A stretch of 64,000 nucleotides of DNA from Solimicrobium sp040544425 (GCA_040544425.1 JBEONO010000005.1:62001-126000), one strand, 5' to 3'; positions 34,962 to 43,929 are shown, counted from the stretch's first letter. Notes: generated by a model not told the origin, from the letters alone. Made by a program: numbers and translations.

Positions 34962-36623
34962 TCAATACTCAGACTGAAACAAATTACCGTCTGAAAAAAC
35001 AAAAGTATTTTTACCCGATTTCTTGGCCGCATACATGGCGTCATCGGACAGTTTGAGCAGTTCATCGGCTGACTTGCCATCATTTTGAAAAATGGCAATG
35101 CCGATCGACGTACCCACCGTGATCGATTTATCCCCGTCGCTGATCGGCTCGTTGACAGTAGCGATCAGGCGTGCGGCGATCACCGCAATGCTGTGACGGC
35201 TATCGGGCTGATCCAGCAGAATCACAAACTCGTCGCCACCGAGGCGGCAGATGGTATCCGAGTTGCGCAGCAGGACTAAAAACCGGCCGGCTACGGTCTT
35301 GAGTACGTGGTCACCCATATCATGACCGAACAGATCATTAACTGATTTAAAACCATCGAGATCAAGAAACAGCAAGGCGAACTGGCGCCGCTCGCGTGAG
35401 GCCATGGCCATTAACTGGCCAAGTCGCTCCATCAGCAGCAAGCGGTTCGGCAGACCCGTCAGGCCATCGTGAAAGGCCATGTGTTCCACCAGTTGATCCC
35501 GGTCCCATTGCTTGGTGATATCGTCGAACACACCTACATACTGGGTCACTTCATCGGCATCGTTCCAGATCGCTGAAATCGACAGTCTTGCGAGGAACAC
35601 CGATTCATTTTCCCGTTTACTCCAAACGTCGCCCTTCCATTTGCCGTTCAGGTTCAATTCCTGATACATCTGTTCAAAGAATTCGCGACCGTGGCGGGTG
35701 GAATTAAGCAGGCTGGCATTCTTTCCGATTGCTTGCTCTGCACTGAACCCGGTCAGACGGGTGAACGCCTGGTTGACTGATACGATGATGGAATTCACGT
35801 CGGTGACCATAATTCCCTCCGAGGTCGCGTCAAACACACTGGCGGAAAACCGGATTGCTGCGTTGGCTTCTCTCAGTTTTGAGATATTGGTCACGAGGGC
35901 GAAAAAACCTTTTACCTCACCGCTCGCGTCCCGGTCGGGAATATAGTTGGCCAGGGTATAACCGGTTTCTCCGCCAGACATTTTGATTTCGCGCTCAAAC
36001 TCCTGTATCTCGCCGCCCAGCGCACCTTGCATGTAAGCGATATTTCGATTGAACAAGGTCTCACCCAACAGTTCTTTGATGTGTGTTCCGAGAATTTCTG
36101 CGGGCTGCTTGCCGAACCATTTAATGTATTCCGCATTGGCAAACCGGCAGATCAGGTTTTGATCCCAATAACCGATCAGGCTGGGCAAACTGTCCGCGAC
36201 GGTGCGAATGAACCGCTCGCTTCTGGCGCTTTCAGCAGACAGGGCATCGGCTCTTTGCCTGGCTTCCAGCAGATCCTGCTCAAAGCGACTGCGCTCCATG
36301 GTCACAAAAAAAATCCAGGTATAGCTTTCTTGCCCGGCCTGTCCGGTTTTTTGACAGTTGACAAACACCGGCGTTTTGACTCCGGTGCCGGTCACAATCT
36401 GCAATCGAATTTCCTGCACCTGGTCTTCGCGCAACAGCATGGGCCAGATATGAGTCTGTAGAAAAATCCTGCTCGCTACCGGAAACAGAACGTTCATCGA
36501 CTTTGAGACCAGCGAACCGGCAGCACAGCCGCTCAGTTTCAGCAGGCTCCGGTTCGCTGATTGGATGATACCTGCCCCATCGGTGACTAAAACTGGGCTG
36601 GGTATCTGATCGAAGTTTTTCAC
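34962..36623 (-). CDS. PAS-GGDEF diguanylate cyclase
   Basis: The 553-residue cytosolic protein has three PAS-like domains (about residues 5-115, 140-260 and 265-385) and a GGDEF domain (about 390-550) with the active loop RLGGDEF near residue 460 and the feedback site RNSD five residues before it. The last PAS has the DVNSIIVSVNQAFTRLTGF signature. It starts with GTG at 36623, 9 nt after the stop of an RsbQ-type hydrolase gene, so the two are almost certainly one operon. In Bacillus, RsbQ is needed to activate the PAS-phosphatase RsbP; here the partner PAS protein carries a c-di-GMP output, a notable swap of output domain. Confidence 0.94.
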   Translation of the reverse strand: MKNFDQIPSPVLVTDGAGIIQSANRSLLKLSGCAAGSLVSKSMNVLFPVASRIFLQTHIWPMLLREDQVQEIRLQIVTGTGVKTPVFVNCQKTGQAGQESYTWIFFVTMERSRFEQDLLEARQRADALSAESARSERFIRTVADSLPSLIGYWDQNLICRFANAEYIKWFGKQPAEILGTHIKELLGETLFNRNIAYMQGALGGEIQEFEREIKMSGGETGYTLANYIPDRDASGEVKGFFALVTNISKLREANAAIRFSASVFDATSEGIMVTDVNSIIVSVNQAFTRLTGFSAEQAIGKNASLLNSTRHGREFFEQMYQELNLNGKWKGDVWSKRENESVFLARLSISAIWNDADEVTQYVGVFDDITKQWDRDQLVEHMAFHDGLTGLPNRLLLMERLGQLMAMASRERRQFALLFLDLDGFKSVNDLFGHDMGDHVLKTVAGRFLVLLRNSDTICRLGGDEFVILLDQPDSRHSIAVIAARLIATVNEPISDGDKSITVGTSIGIAIFQNDGKSADELLKLSDDAMYAAKKSGKNTFVFSDGNLFQSEY

Positions 36624-36632
36624 GATAATGGA

Positions 36633-37460
36633 CTAGGCTGGTGGCCCGATAAATTCGCGAATCGCGTGCACCACAAGTTCTGGCGCGCTCATGTGCGCGC
36701 AGTGTCCCTCTACGCCCAAAATTTTGAAACTGCTGCCAGCCAGATGGGCGTGAACATATTCGCCCACGCCAACCGGCGCCAGGGTATCGGTTTGATGTTG
36801 CAGAACCAGGCACGGGCGGGTGACCTTTGGCAAATCGGCACGGTTATCAGAAAAAAAAGTGGTCCGTGCAAAGACCTTGGTGGTGACCGGATCGGTAGAA
36901 CAAAAACTGTCGGACAGTTCGGCGGTGACGGCTCCCGATTCACCCTGGGCCGAAATCACCGGCGCAAGATAATTCGCCCATCCGATATAGTTTTGCTCCA
37001 TCAGTTCCAACAGGCCTTCCAGATCTTCTTTTTCAAATCCGCCAAAGTACCCAGGTGGGTCATTGAGGAAACAGGGATTGGGGCCGACCAGGATCAGTCT
37101 GTCGAACAGTTCAGGGCGCATAATCGACGCCAATATTCCAACGCTGCAGCTGACCGAATGGCCGACAAAAATCACGCCACTTTTCAGGCCAAGTGAATCA
37201 CAGACATCGAGAATATCCTGCGCATACCCGTTCAGGCTGGCATAGCGCTGTGCATCAAACGCAGCCAGATCCGATTTCCCGGATCCGACGTAATCGAACA
37301 AAACCTGCCGGTGCGTTTCCGCAAATGCGGGCGTGATCCGGTCCCACATAGTCTGGTTGCAGCCAAATCCGTGCGCGTACAGCATCACCGGCCCATTGGC
37401 GTCCAGAACTTTAACGTTGTTCCGATGACGAATATTGCTTGCATGTTTATCCACTAACAT
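36633..37460 (-). CDS. RsbQ-type alpha/beta hydrolase
   Basis: The 275-residue protein belongs to the RsbQ/KAI2/D14 branch of alpha/beta hydrolases. The start MLVDKHASNIRHRNNVKVLDANG, the oxyanion loop LYAHGFGCNQTMWD, nucleophile elbow GHSVSCSVG, acid QTDTLAP and base VEGHCAHMS match RsbQ closely (Ser-Asp-His triad). The cap is the short four-helix lid. RsbQ in Bacillus acts as an upstream partner of a PAS sensor, possibly by making its ligand. It is the first gene of an operon with a PAS-GGDEF protein. GGGAG lies 7 nt before the ATG at 37460; a longer frame from 37574 is rejected. Confidence 0.92.
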   Translation of the reverse strand: MLVDKHASNIRHRNNVKVLDANGPVMLYAHGFGCNQTMWDRITPAFAETHRQVLFDYVGSGKSDLAAFDAQRYASLNGYAQDILDVCDSLGLKSGVIFVGHSVSCSVGILASIMRPELFDRLILVGPNPCFLNDPPGYFGGFEKEDLEGLLELMEQNYIGWANYLAPVISAQGESGAVTAELSDSFCSTDPVTTKVFARTTFFSDNRADLPKVTRPCLVLQHQTDTLAPVGVGEYVHAHLAGSSFKILGVEGHCAHMSAPELVVHAIREFIGPPA

Positions 37461-37857
37461 TGGCAGACTCCCTGATTGAATTTGATTGGATGGCCGCGGG
37501 AATTCAACGGGCGAATACTGGCTGGGAAGATCAGGTTGCAGCTCCGACAATGTGTTACTTGCGAACGGGCTCAATAGCTTAAGTCAGTATAGTAAAAATG
37601 GAACCACTTGCAAGTTTAATTTACTGCGTTAAATACCCTGAATCTGGCTCACTTCCCATTCATATCCGTGTCTGTGCATGCCCATTGCTGCCAGTCGTAT
37701 CGCCGGTCTTTAGCACACGACTTTCGATGTTGACTTTGGCCCGGCTCCTTTTTCTTGAATAGCGGCGAGCTACGACCTATGCTTCCTATGTTACCTCCTG
37801 CAGCATCATGTTTTGATTCATCTCTTGAATAACCATTTTTCATGGACAGGGCTATCA
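37461..37857. other. divergent intergenic region, 397 bp
   Basis: This spacer must hold the promoters of the RsbQ-PAS-GGDEF operon and of the histidine kinase. I see no convincing palindrome, terminator or small gene; open frames across it lack ribosome sites. A TTG at 37813 extends the kinase frame but is a poor start. Confidence 0.5.
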
Positions 37858-39654
37858 ATGCTGCCTGCACCAATCCCGGATGACGAAGCTGCGCGCGTGG
37901 CATCGCTGCTGCGCATGGCAATTTTATCCACGCCGAATGAAGAAATATTCGACAAGATCGCCCGGATCACCAAAATCGTCATGGCTGTACCAATCACTCT
38001 GGTCTCGTTGATTGATTCGGAGCGGCAGTGGTTTAAGGCCTGTTTCGGCCTGCCGGTGCAGGAAACTCCCCGGGATATTTCATTCTGTGGCCACGCGATC
38101 ATGCATGACTCGCTGTTCATTATTCCTGATGCGACCAAGGATGCGCGATTCGCAGATAATCCCTTGGTTACCGGCGAACCCCATATTGTTTTTTATGCCG
38201 GTCGACCGCTGAAGAGCCCGGATGGCCATCGGGTCGGCACGCTGTGCATTATCGATCACAAACCACGCCAGCTGTCACTCGATGAGCAGGCCCTGCTGAA
38301 CGACCTCGGTTCATGGGTTGAGCAGACATTTCTGGTCAGGATGCTGGCCACGCATGACGTCAGGTGGCAGATGCTGTTTGAAAATATGACGGTCGGATTT
38401 GCCTCGCACGAAATCATCCAGGATGACAGGGGCAAAGTCATCGATTATCGCTTCATTGAAATGAATCCGGCTTACGAACAAATCACCGGCATCTCTGCCA
38501 GCGAAGCGATAGGCCGGACAGTACTGGATTTGTTGCCTGGTACGGACACGAGCTGGATCGAGGTGTTTGGCCAGGTCGCACTGACCGGAAAACCGCTGGA
38601 CTATGAGAATTTTTCCGATGAACTGGGCCGATGGTACAACGTCCGGGCCTATCGTCCGCGTGACCGGCAGTTCGCACTGATGGTCACCGACATTACCCAG
38701 TCGAAGCAGACCGAAGAAAAGCTCGGTGCCCTGACCTTGAAACTGAAAGAGAAGATTGCCGAGCTTGAACTGTCGGAAGAAAAATTACAGGGGCTGAACG
38801 AAAAACTCGAATATCGCGTGAAAGAGCGTACCCACGAATATGAGGCGACCAATATCTCACTGAAATCGACCATCGAGCGTCTGGAAAATACCCAAAATGA
38901 ACTGGTGATGGCAGAAAAACTGGCTTCTCTGGGAGCGATGGTTGCTGGCATCTCACATGAACTGAATACACCGATTGGCAATGTGGTGACCTTGATTTCT
39001 CTGCTGGAGGCAAATTTCCAGGAACTGCTGACACAGATTCGCGAGCCGAATCCGAGACGCAAAGTCCTCGAAGAATTGATGTTAGGGGGCAAAGAAATGA
39101 CCACCCTGTCGGCCAGAAACATCTATCAGGCTGCCGAACTGGTTCAAAGTTTCAAAAGAGTGGCCGTCGATCAAACCTCGGAGCAGCGCCGCAAATTTAA
39201 TCTGAAAGCGGTGCTTGACGATGTTGTGAATACGGTGATTGCCACTTCCAAGAGAAATAAAAACTTCAATATTGAATCCCGGATTCCTGCCGATATCGAA
39301 TGCGACAGCTACCCTGGCCCCTTGAGTCAGGTTGTCACCAACCTGATCCAGAATGCGTTGATTCACGGTTTCGCGAATGCCGATTCCGGGCTGATCACGA
39401 TCACGGCCAATACAATTGGCGACCGGATCCGGATAGTGGTCGAAGACGACGGCATCGGCATGGCCCCTGAGGTGCTGTCGCATATCTTTGACCCGTTTTT
39501 TACGACAAAACTGGGGCAAGGCGGCTCTGGACTGGGACTATCGATTTCCTACCGCATCGCCACAACTGTCCTGACCGGAAAAATTTCGGCATCATCGAAA
39601 CCCGGCCAAGGCGCCCGGTTTGACATGACGGTGCCGCGCATCGCGCCGCTTTAG
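37858..39654 (+). CDS. orphan GAF-PAS sensor histidine kinase
   Basis: The roughly 598-residue cytosolic protein has an N-terminal GAF domain (about 15-150; ERQWFKACFGLPVQETPRDISFCGHAI), a PAS domain (about 165-290; FENMTVGFASHEIIQDD), a coiled coil (about 290-350), a phospho-acceptor helix with SHELNTP (His near residue 367) and an HATPase_c domain (NLIQNALIHGF; DDGIGMAPEVLSHIFDPFFTTK; GGSGLGLSISYRIA). No response regulator is adjacent. The kinase core resembles that of the membrane-bound kinase at 45728. The start is the ATG at 37858 before LPAPIPDDEAARVASLLRM. Confidence 0.92.
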   Translation: MLPAPIPDDEAARVASLLRMAILSTPNEEIFDKIARITKIVMAVPITLVSLIDSERQWFKACFGLPVQETPRDISFCGHAIMHDSLFIIPDATKDARFADNPLVTGEPHIVFYAGRPLKSPDGHRVGTLCIIDHKPRQLSLDEQALLNDLGSWVEQTFLVRMLATHDVRWQMLFENMTVGFASHEIIQDDRGKVIDYRFIEMNPAYEQITGISASEAIGRTVLDLLPGTDTSWIEVFGQVALTGKPLDYENFSDELGRWYNVRAYRPRDRQFALMVTDITQSKQTEEKLGALTLKLKEKIAELELSEEKLQGLNEKLEYRVKERTHEYEATNISLKSTIERLENTQNELVMAEKLASLGAMVAGISHELNTPIGNVVTLISLLEANFQELLTQIREPNPRRKVLEELMLGGKEMTTLSARNIYQAAELVQSFKRVAVDQTSEQRRKFNLKAVLDDVVNTVIATSKRNKNFNIESRIPADIECDSYPGPLSQVVTNLIQNALIHGFANADSGLITITANTIGDRIRIVVEDDGIGMAPEVLSHIFDPFFTTKLGQGGSGLGLSISYRIATTVLTGKISASSKPGQGARFDMTVPRIAPL

Positions 39655-39917
39655 CATCAACAGTTCATCGTCAATTTTCTGAACCTTGAGTGGATGGTCT
39701 GCTGTGTCGTCGACTCACCGAAAGAGGGCTTTATTTTTTTTATGTGAATGCCACACGCAAGTTATCTGGTATTGTTTCGGATGTTGCGGGCGGCAGCACT
39801 CACTTTCAAATTTTCAGCGTCTGAAAGTGCTCGTAAATGCCGCCACAACTAATCAATCTGAAAACAGCCAAATGAAAACAAACAGGAGAATCGAGTATGG
39901 CCATGATGCAGGAATTT

Positions 39918-39925
39918 AAAACGTT
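39918..39925. repeat. target-site duplication, left copy
   Basis: AAAACGTT directly precedes the left IS end. The same 8 bases follow the right end at 41411-41418. Eight-base duplications are standard for ISL3-family insertions. Confidence 0.95.
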
Positions 39926-39956
39926 GGTTATTCGGGTAATTCCGTGGGATTTTTTC

Positions 39957-41180
39957 CTAGCATTTTGTCAAATTGAGTTTTCCGCAGAAGAACAGAATGC
40001 GCATGCGGTAGTTTTTGAATGAGCGGAAACCACGTGCGTTTGCCTTGATAATTTGGATAGCTGAGTTAAAGCCTTCAGCCGAAGCATTTGTAATACGGTG
40101 CTTTACGTAGTTGAGTAATCCTGGAAGGTGGCGACGTAACATCAGCGTAACCTTTTTGACAGGAACGAGCTTGCTTCGCATAGCAGAATTGCTCCACGCT
40201 TTAAAATAACGTTCCGCCGCTTTCACGCAGCGATAATTCCAGAACTGCGCAAAGCTTTCTTTGAGTGACCATGCGCGACTCGTTTGTTTCACTTCCTGAT
40301 ACAGCGAACGAAAGGCGACAGCTTCGCTACTGCGCTTATCGCCCATATTTCTCAACCATTGGTACTTTGTTCCAGTCAAGCTTGAAATCCCTTGCTGTAG
40401 TAATTTTTTGTGCTCACTACGACGCACATGATCGACCGCTTCATTGAGGTATTTGGCGACATGGAACTTGTCATGCACGATGTCGGCTTGTGGTAATTGA
40501 CTTTGTGCCGCACTCATGTAGGCAGGCCACATGTCCATCGCCACCGCTTCTACGTGCTGGCATTGTGCCGGGCTGAGTGTTTTCAATAGCGCGTTGGCAT
40601 CTGCCAATTTCCTACCTGGTACCACATCCAATATGCGAGAACCATCGACATCGCTTAACACGCTAATGTAGTCGTGTCCGCGGCCGAAGCTTTTTTCATC
40701 CAGGCCAAGATGCTTGATGGGTTCTTGTGCGCGTTGTGCCAACCCTCGCTCTACCGCTCTTGTCATGATCGTGTTGATCGTATTCCAGTCAAGCTCCATC
40801 AACTCGCTCACGCGTTTGATGCTGGAGCATGCCTGTAGTAATTGAATGACGAAGGCTTCCATGAGAATGGTCACGCGACTATAGCGCTCCGCCCAAGGCA
40901 CTGTTACTTCTTCCGTTTCGCCATTAGCGTACTTTACACGCGGCACTTGAGCTTCAATAATGGTTTCAAACTGGCAGGTGTCCAAATGCCGCCATGTACG
41001 TTTGGTCCAACCGTGTATGTGCGCTCGCTTGCTGCTGTCAGTAGGATCACCCCACACCGTTTTCTCCTGGCACGCGACGACGACTGTGACGCGATTTTTG
41101 TCCATCTCTAAACGGACTTCTTTGGCGTACCACGGAGCACTTAGCCCAAGCAGCTTCTCATAGAGTGTTGTGTCTTTCAT
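39957..41180 (-). CDS. ISL3 family transposase
   Basis: The 407-residue protein has a DDE-type catalytic core: first Asp in HLGLDEKSFGRGHDYISVLSD, second Asp in VEAVAMDMWPAYM, and Glu in NASAEGFNSAIQIIKANARGFRSF. The N-terminal part holds the zinc-finger/HTH region with RTWRHLDTCQFET and a basic helix. Length is normal for the family and I see no frameshift, so the transposase should be functional. It fills the IS except about 30 bp at the left and about 230 bp at the right end. Confidence 0.97.
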   Translation of the reverse strand: MKDTTLYEKLLGLSAPWYAKEVRLEMDKNRVTVVVACQEKTVWGDPTDSSKRAHIHGWTKRTWRHLDTCQFETIIEAQVPRVKYANGETEEVTVPWAERYSRVTILMEAFVIQLLQACSSIKRVSELMELDWNTINTIMTRAVERGLAQRAQEPIKHLGLDEKSFGRGHDYISVLSDVDGSRILDVVPGRKLADANALLKTLSPAQCQHVEAVAMDMWPAYMSAAQSQLPQADIVHDKFHVAKYLNEAVDHVRRSEHKKLLQQGISSLTGTKYQWLRNMGDKRSSEAVAFRSLYQEVKQTSRAWSLKESFAQFWNYRCVKAAERYFKAWSNSAMRSKLVPVKKVTLMLRRHLPGLLNYVKHRITNASAEGFNSAIQIIKANARGFRSFKNYRMRILFFCGKLNLTKC

Positions 41181-41236
41181 TATGTCTTCGCGTGGATTGA
41201 TGCCGTCATCATTGTCAGTAGGTCATGTTGGTCTTT

Positions 41237-41271
41237 ATGGTTGGATGCAGTAACCCGTTGCATCCAACCAT
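41237..41271. repeat. 13-bp inverted repeat inside the IS, upstream of the transposase
   Basis: ATGGTTGGATGCA (41237-41249) and TGCATCCAACCAT (41259-41271) pair perfectly around a 9-nt loop. It lies between the right IS end and the transposase start, where a hairpin in read-through RNA could limit expression driven from outside; the role is inferred. Confidence 0.7.
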
Positions 41272-41410
41272 GAAACAGTTTATTTTAACAGTGCGCGTCA
41301 ATGGTTCGCTTCGCCGGATAAAGCCCCGCCATTGACACAATGCGACCAATGCTAATCGTACAAAAAATCAAAAACCTAATTAAAAATCCCACGGGATTTC
41401 ATGAAGAGCC

Positions 41411-41418
41411 AAAACGTT
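41411..41418. repeat. target-site duplication, right copy
   Basis: AAAACGTT directly after the right IS end, identical to 39918-39925. The next base restarts the mscL frame (TTT ATC ACA AGA). Confidence 0.95.
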
Positions 41419-41825
41419 TATCACAAGAGGAAATGTCGTCGATCTGGCAGTCGGTGTCATTGTTGGTGCAGCCTTCAGCAAGATTGTCGATTCATTGGTG
41501 CAGGATGTGATCATGCCGCTGATTGGCAAGGTCATCGGAGGACTCGATTTTACCAACTACTACCTGCCATTGAACGGTCAGGAGAGTCATTTGACCCTGG
41601 TTGAGGCGAAAAAATTGGGCGCGGTTTTAGCCTACGGGAATTTCTTCACGATCGTACTGAACTTTATCATTCTGGCCTTTATCATTTTCCAGATGGTCCG
41701 CCTGGTCAATATCGCCAGAAAGAAGGAAGAAGCAGCACCGGCCGAACCGGCACCAACACCGGAAGATGTGCTGTTGTTGCGTGAAATTCGCGACAATCTG
41801 AAAAGATAAGAACCTGCCAAATATC

Positions 41826-41850
41826 CGGGTGCGTCTGAACGACGCGCCCG
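41826..41850. terminator. hairpin between convergent mscL and DUF481 genes
   Basis: CGGGTGCGTC (41826-41835) pairs with GACGCGCCCG (41841-41850) with one G-T wobble and a 5-nt loop, a strong stem located between two convergent stops. Only a weak T-rich stretch follows, so it may serve both directions imperfectly. Confidence 0.55.
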
Positions 41851-41884
41851 CATTCTCATTGCACTACTGAGCCTGGCAAGTCAC

Positions 41885-42697
41885 TCAGTTCGGCCCCAGG
41901 TTCATACTGACACCAACCATCAACAAGGCATCATTAGGCTTGATCGGAGCCTGGGCAAGATTGTCGTAACGGTCCTGAAAACTGGCGGTAAGGCTCAAGG
42001 TTTTGTTCATCGCAACCGACAACGAAATATCAAACACCGAACGGAACTTGCCACTGGTGGTCAGGTTAGGATAGGCCACGAAGCTTTCCTTGAGGTGGGT
42101 ATTTTCATTAAACTTGTAGCTGAACTCTTCGCTCAGCAGTAACTCGGTTGCGTTGTATGACGTTTTCAATTCGTTGTTCACCATCACACCGGGATCATTA
42201 TATTTATCGTTACGCAGGTTCACACCGCCGTAGACATCCAGCACGGCACTGTCGTCTTTCAAAACATGATCACCCACACCCAGATTGACGGTCTTGCGCA
42301 ATGACAGGTCTTTTTTTCCATCGTGGTCCAGGCCCAGACCGACAAAGCCCAGCAGGTCTGCATTGAAATTTCTGTCGTAGCGACCGCCGGTGCGCCACAG
42401 TGCTGCGGTAGTTGATGTTTCCCGAACACCGTTCGTTGTGGTGGTCGCCTTGGCGTTTAAGTCCTGCAGATAAAAGGACCACTTGTCGATCGTCGATTGG
42501 CGATCCATGTTTAACATGAAATTCAAGGTTGACGATTCCGTATTTCCCGACGAGCTGACCAGACTCAATGTTCCCAGGCCGCGCCACTGATCATCAATGA
42601 TCGGATCGGCAGCACAGGCAATCTGCGTGACAGCAGCGCTCAATAAAGCAACCGAAAAAGTCACGATATGCATTTTGTTCGACGTTATTTTTCCCAT
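41885..42697 (-). CDS. DUF481 family outer-membrane protein (YdiY-like)
   Basis: The 270-residue protein has a signal peptide (HIVTFSVALLSAAVTQIACAAD) followed by a beta-barrel-like domain: LSLVSSSGNTESSTLNFMLNMD is the DUF481 opening signature, with alternating strands to the C-terminal MVGVSMNLGPN. E. coli YdiY of this family is known as a salt- or acid-induced outer-membrane protein. The gene converges on the interrupted mscL and lies near aqpZ and glsB, consistent with an envelope or osmotic-stress role. A GGAAT ribosome site precedes the ATG. Confidence 0.9.
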   Translation of the reverse strand: MGKITSNKMHIVTFSVALLSAAVTQIACAADPIIDDQWRGLGTLSLVSSSGNTESSTLNFMLNMDRQSTIDKWSFYLQDLNAKATTTTNGVRETSTTAALWRTGGRYDRNFNADLLGFVGLGLDHDGKKDLSLRKTVNLGVGDHVLKDDSAVLDVYGGVNLRNDKYNDPGVMVNNELKTSYNATELLLSEEFSYKFNENTHLKESFVAYPNLTTSGKFRSVFDISLSVAMNKTLSLTASFQDRYDNLAQAPIKPNDALLMVGVSMNLGPN

Positions 42698-42882
42698 TTT
42701 TATTCCATTTTAAAAAAGCAAATTCCAGCCCGTCGCGCGGACGAAATGTCTGGCAAATCAAGATATAAGGCAGCCACAATCCATCGCGCAGCGTTGATTG
42801 CTGCGCATGCAGTCATGGAGCGGTGTGAGTATTTTTAAATCAGGCGGTACTGCAATGGCCAAGTGACTGACCTGTGCAGTTA

Positions 42883-42912
42883 TGGTGCGCTGACATCCAT
42901 CTCAGCGCACCA
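42883..42912 (-). terminator. 11-bp stem just downstream of the DUF3761 gene
   Basis: TGGTGCGCTGA (42883-42893) and TCAGCGCACCA (42902-42912) pair perfectly around CATCCATC. It begins 6 nt beyond the stop of the minus-strand gene at 42919. The T-run lies on the plus-strand side only, so termination in the minus direction is likely but less certain. Confidence 0.6.
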
Positions 42913-42918
42913 GTTTTT

Positions 42919-43380
42919 TTATTTGCTGCAAGCCTTGCCATGATCAGCATGATTGCCGGCTGCTTTGGCTTCTGCTTCAGTCATGTACGAACCTTCTTTG
43001 GTTTTGCCGTAGTATGCACTGCCTTCACAATGATATACCTTGGACATGCTGTTAACCCATACCTTGCCAGCGCCACCGCCCGCTGCCGGAGCTGCGGCTG
43101 CCTTGGCTGCTGCCGCTGGTGCAGCCGCTGCCGCTGGTGCCGCTGGCGCTGGCGCTGCCGCTGGTGCTGGTGCTGCCGCTGCGGCTGGTGCCGTGTCCCA
43201 TTCCTTTACGCCCTTATGTCCCGAGCATGCACCCTTTTTACTGGTACCTGAGTATGCTGTTCCGTCTTTGCATGTTGCTGTTACCGTTGTTGCAGTATCA
43301 CTTGCCATGGCAGTGTTGAGAAAAGCTGCTGAGCCAACGACAGATAACAGACTTGCCAAAATAATTGATTTAATTTTCAT
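42919..43380 (-). CDS. exported Ala/Pro-rich DUF3761 protein
   Basis: The 153-residue product has a signal peptide (IILASLLSVVGSAAFLNTAMA), a short DUF3761-type module (TATCKDGTAYSGTSKKGACSGHKGVKEW), a low-complexity Ala/Pro linker of about 40 residues, and a C-terminal module with VWVNSMSKVYHCEGSAYYGKT that is often found beside DUF3761. Four to five Cys suggest disulfides in the periplasm. Function unknown. AAGGGG precedes the ATG. Confidence 0.85.
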   Translation of the reverse strand: MKIKSIILASLLSVVGSAAFLNTAMASDTATTVTATCKDGTAYSGTSKKGACSGHKGVKEWDTAPAAAAAPAPAAAPAPAAPAAAAAPAAAAKAAAAPAAGGGAGKVWVNSMSKVYHCEGSAYYGKTKEGSYMTEAEAKAAGNHADHGKACSK

Positions 43381-43407
43381 ACTGATTCCCCTTTGTGGTT
43401 GAAAAAA

Positions 43408-43929
43408 CTAACTGCTCTTTTGTGCGTCAGCCATTTTGGATAACGCGATCGTTAATGCCGCTCCGCCGAGCGTCTTGATTAAACCCGAGTGTTGCGCGTA
43501 AAAACCGCTCATTTGCTCAACAATGCCGCCATCCTGTTGATGTGCATGATCGGCAAGCTGTTGCACCTGTTCAGGCGAAATCTGCCCAGCCTGCTCTGGC
43601 GTGACCGTGCCGTTGGCACCGCCGAGCTGACTCAGGATTGCGCTTAAGGCTGCGCCTCCGGCACCTCCTTCAATTGCACTCAACACTTGCGGCCCCATGC
43701 CGCTCAACAGATGATTGAGCATGCCGGCCTGCTGATCCGGATTTGCCTGGCCAAACAGTTGTCCGACCATTTGTCCAAATGCAGGCGTCTGATCCGAATG
43801 AAACATCGCCGCCAGCCCCTGACTGATCAGAGCAGCAGGAGAACCCTGTGCTGCCTGATCAAAATGATTTTCCACCGGAGTGGTTCCGCCAATTACGCCC
43901 TGCAATAAGTTACCAAAATCAAATCCCAT
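43408..43929 (-). CDS. conserved hypothetical protein (possible YidB/DUF937-like)
   Basis: The 173-residue protein begins MGFDFGNLLQGVIGG and is rich in Gly, Ala and Gln. It has an amphipathic helical centre (QMVGQLFGQANPDQQAGMLNHLLSGMGPQVLSAIEGG) and a final hydrophobic helix (HSGLIKTLGGAALTIALSKM). It has no signal peptide. I see a loose likeness to YidB/DUF937 proteins but cannot confirm it. GGAG before the ATG at 43929 decides the start. It is one of several small minus-strand genes between mscL and aqpZ. Confidence 0.7.
   Translation of the reverse strand: MGFDFGNLLQGVIGGTTPVENHFDQAAQGSPAALISQGLAAMFHSDQTPAFGQMVGQLFGQANPDQQAGMLNHLLSGMGPQVLSAIEGGAGGAALSAILSQLGGANGTVTPEQAGQISPEQVQQLADHAHQQDGGIVEQMSGFYAQHSGLIKTLGGAALTIALSKMADAQKSS

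Larger units (their letters stand above)
39926..41410 (-). mobile_element. ISL3-family insertion sequence, 1485 bp, complete
   Basis: The ends are imperfect inverted repeats: left GGTTATTCGGGTAATTCC..., right (read inward) GGCTCTTCATGAAATCCC..., both continuing GTGGGATTTTT. GGCTCTTC-type ends and an 8-bp duplication (AAAACGTT) fit the ISL3 family. One gene, the transposase, fills most of it on the minus strand. The duplication copies are still identical, so the insertion looks recent. It interrupts mscL after codon 9. Confidence 0.95.
39897..41809 (+). pseudogene. mscL: large-conductance mechanosensitive channel, split by an ISL3 element
   Basis: The first 29 nt (39897-39925) encode MAMMQEFKT and the remainder resumes after the IS with FITRGNVVDLAVGVIVGAA and runs through the second helix (FFTIVLNFIILAFIIFQMV) to a stop at 41807. 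Removing the IS and one copy of the 8-bp target duplication joins 39925 to 41419 in frame and gives 420 nt, i.e. 139 residues, close to E. coli MscL (136). No other lesion is visible. The start has AGGAG 8 nt upstream. MscL is the last-resort release valve against hypo-osmotic bursting, so its loss is expected to reduce survival of osmotic downshock unless other channels (MscS) compensate. Confidence 0.95.

Noticed and set aside
42786..42806. 7-bp hairpin GCGCAGC/GCTGCGC as a terminator
   Set aside because: The stem is perfect but no T-run follows on either strand, and the stronger stem at 42883 is better placed.
43040..43402. Ala-rich plus-strand frames across the DUF3761 gene
   Set aside because: They mirror the Ala/Pro linker codons of the real minus-strand gene.
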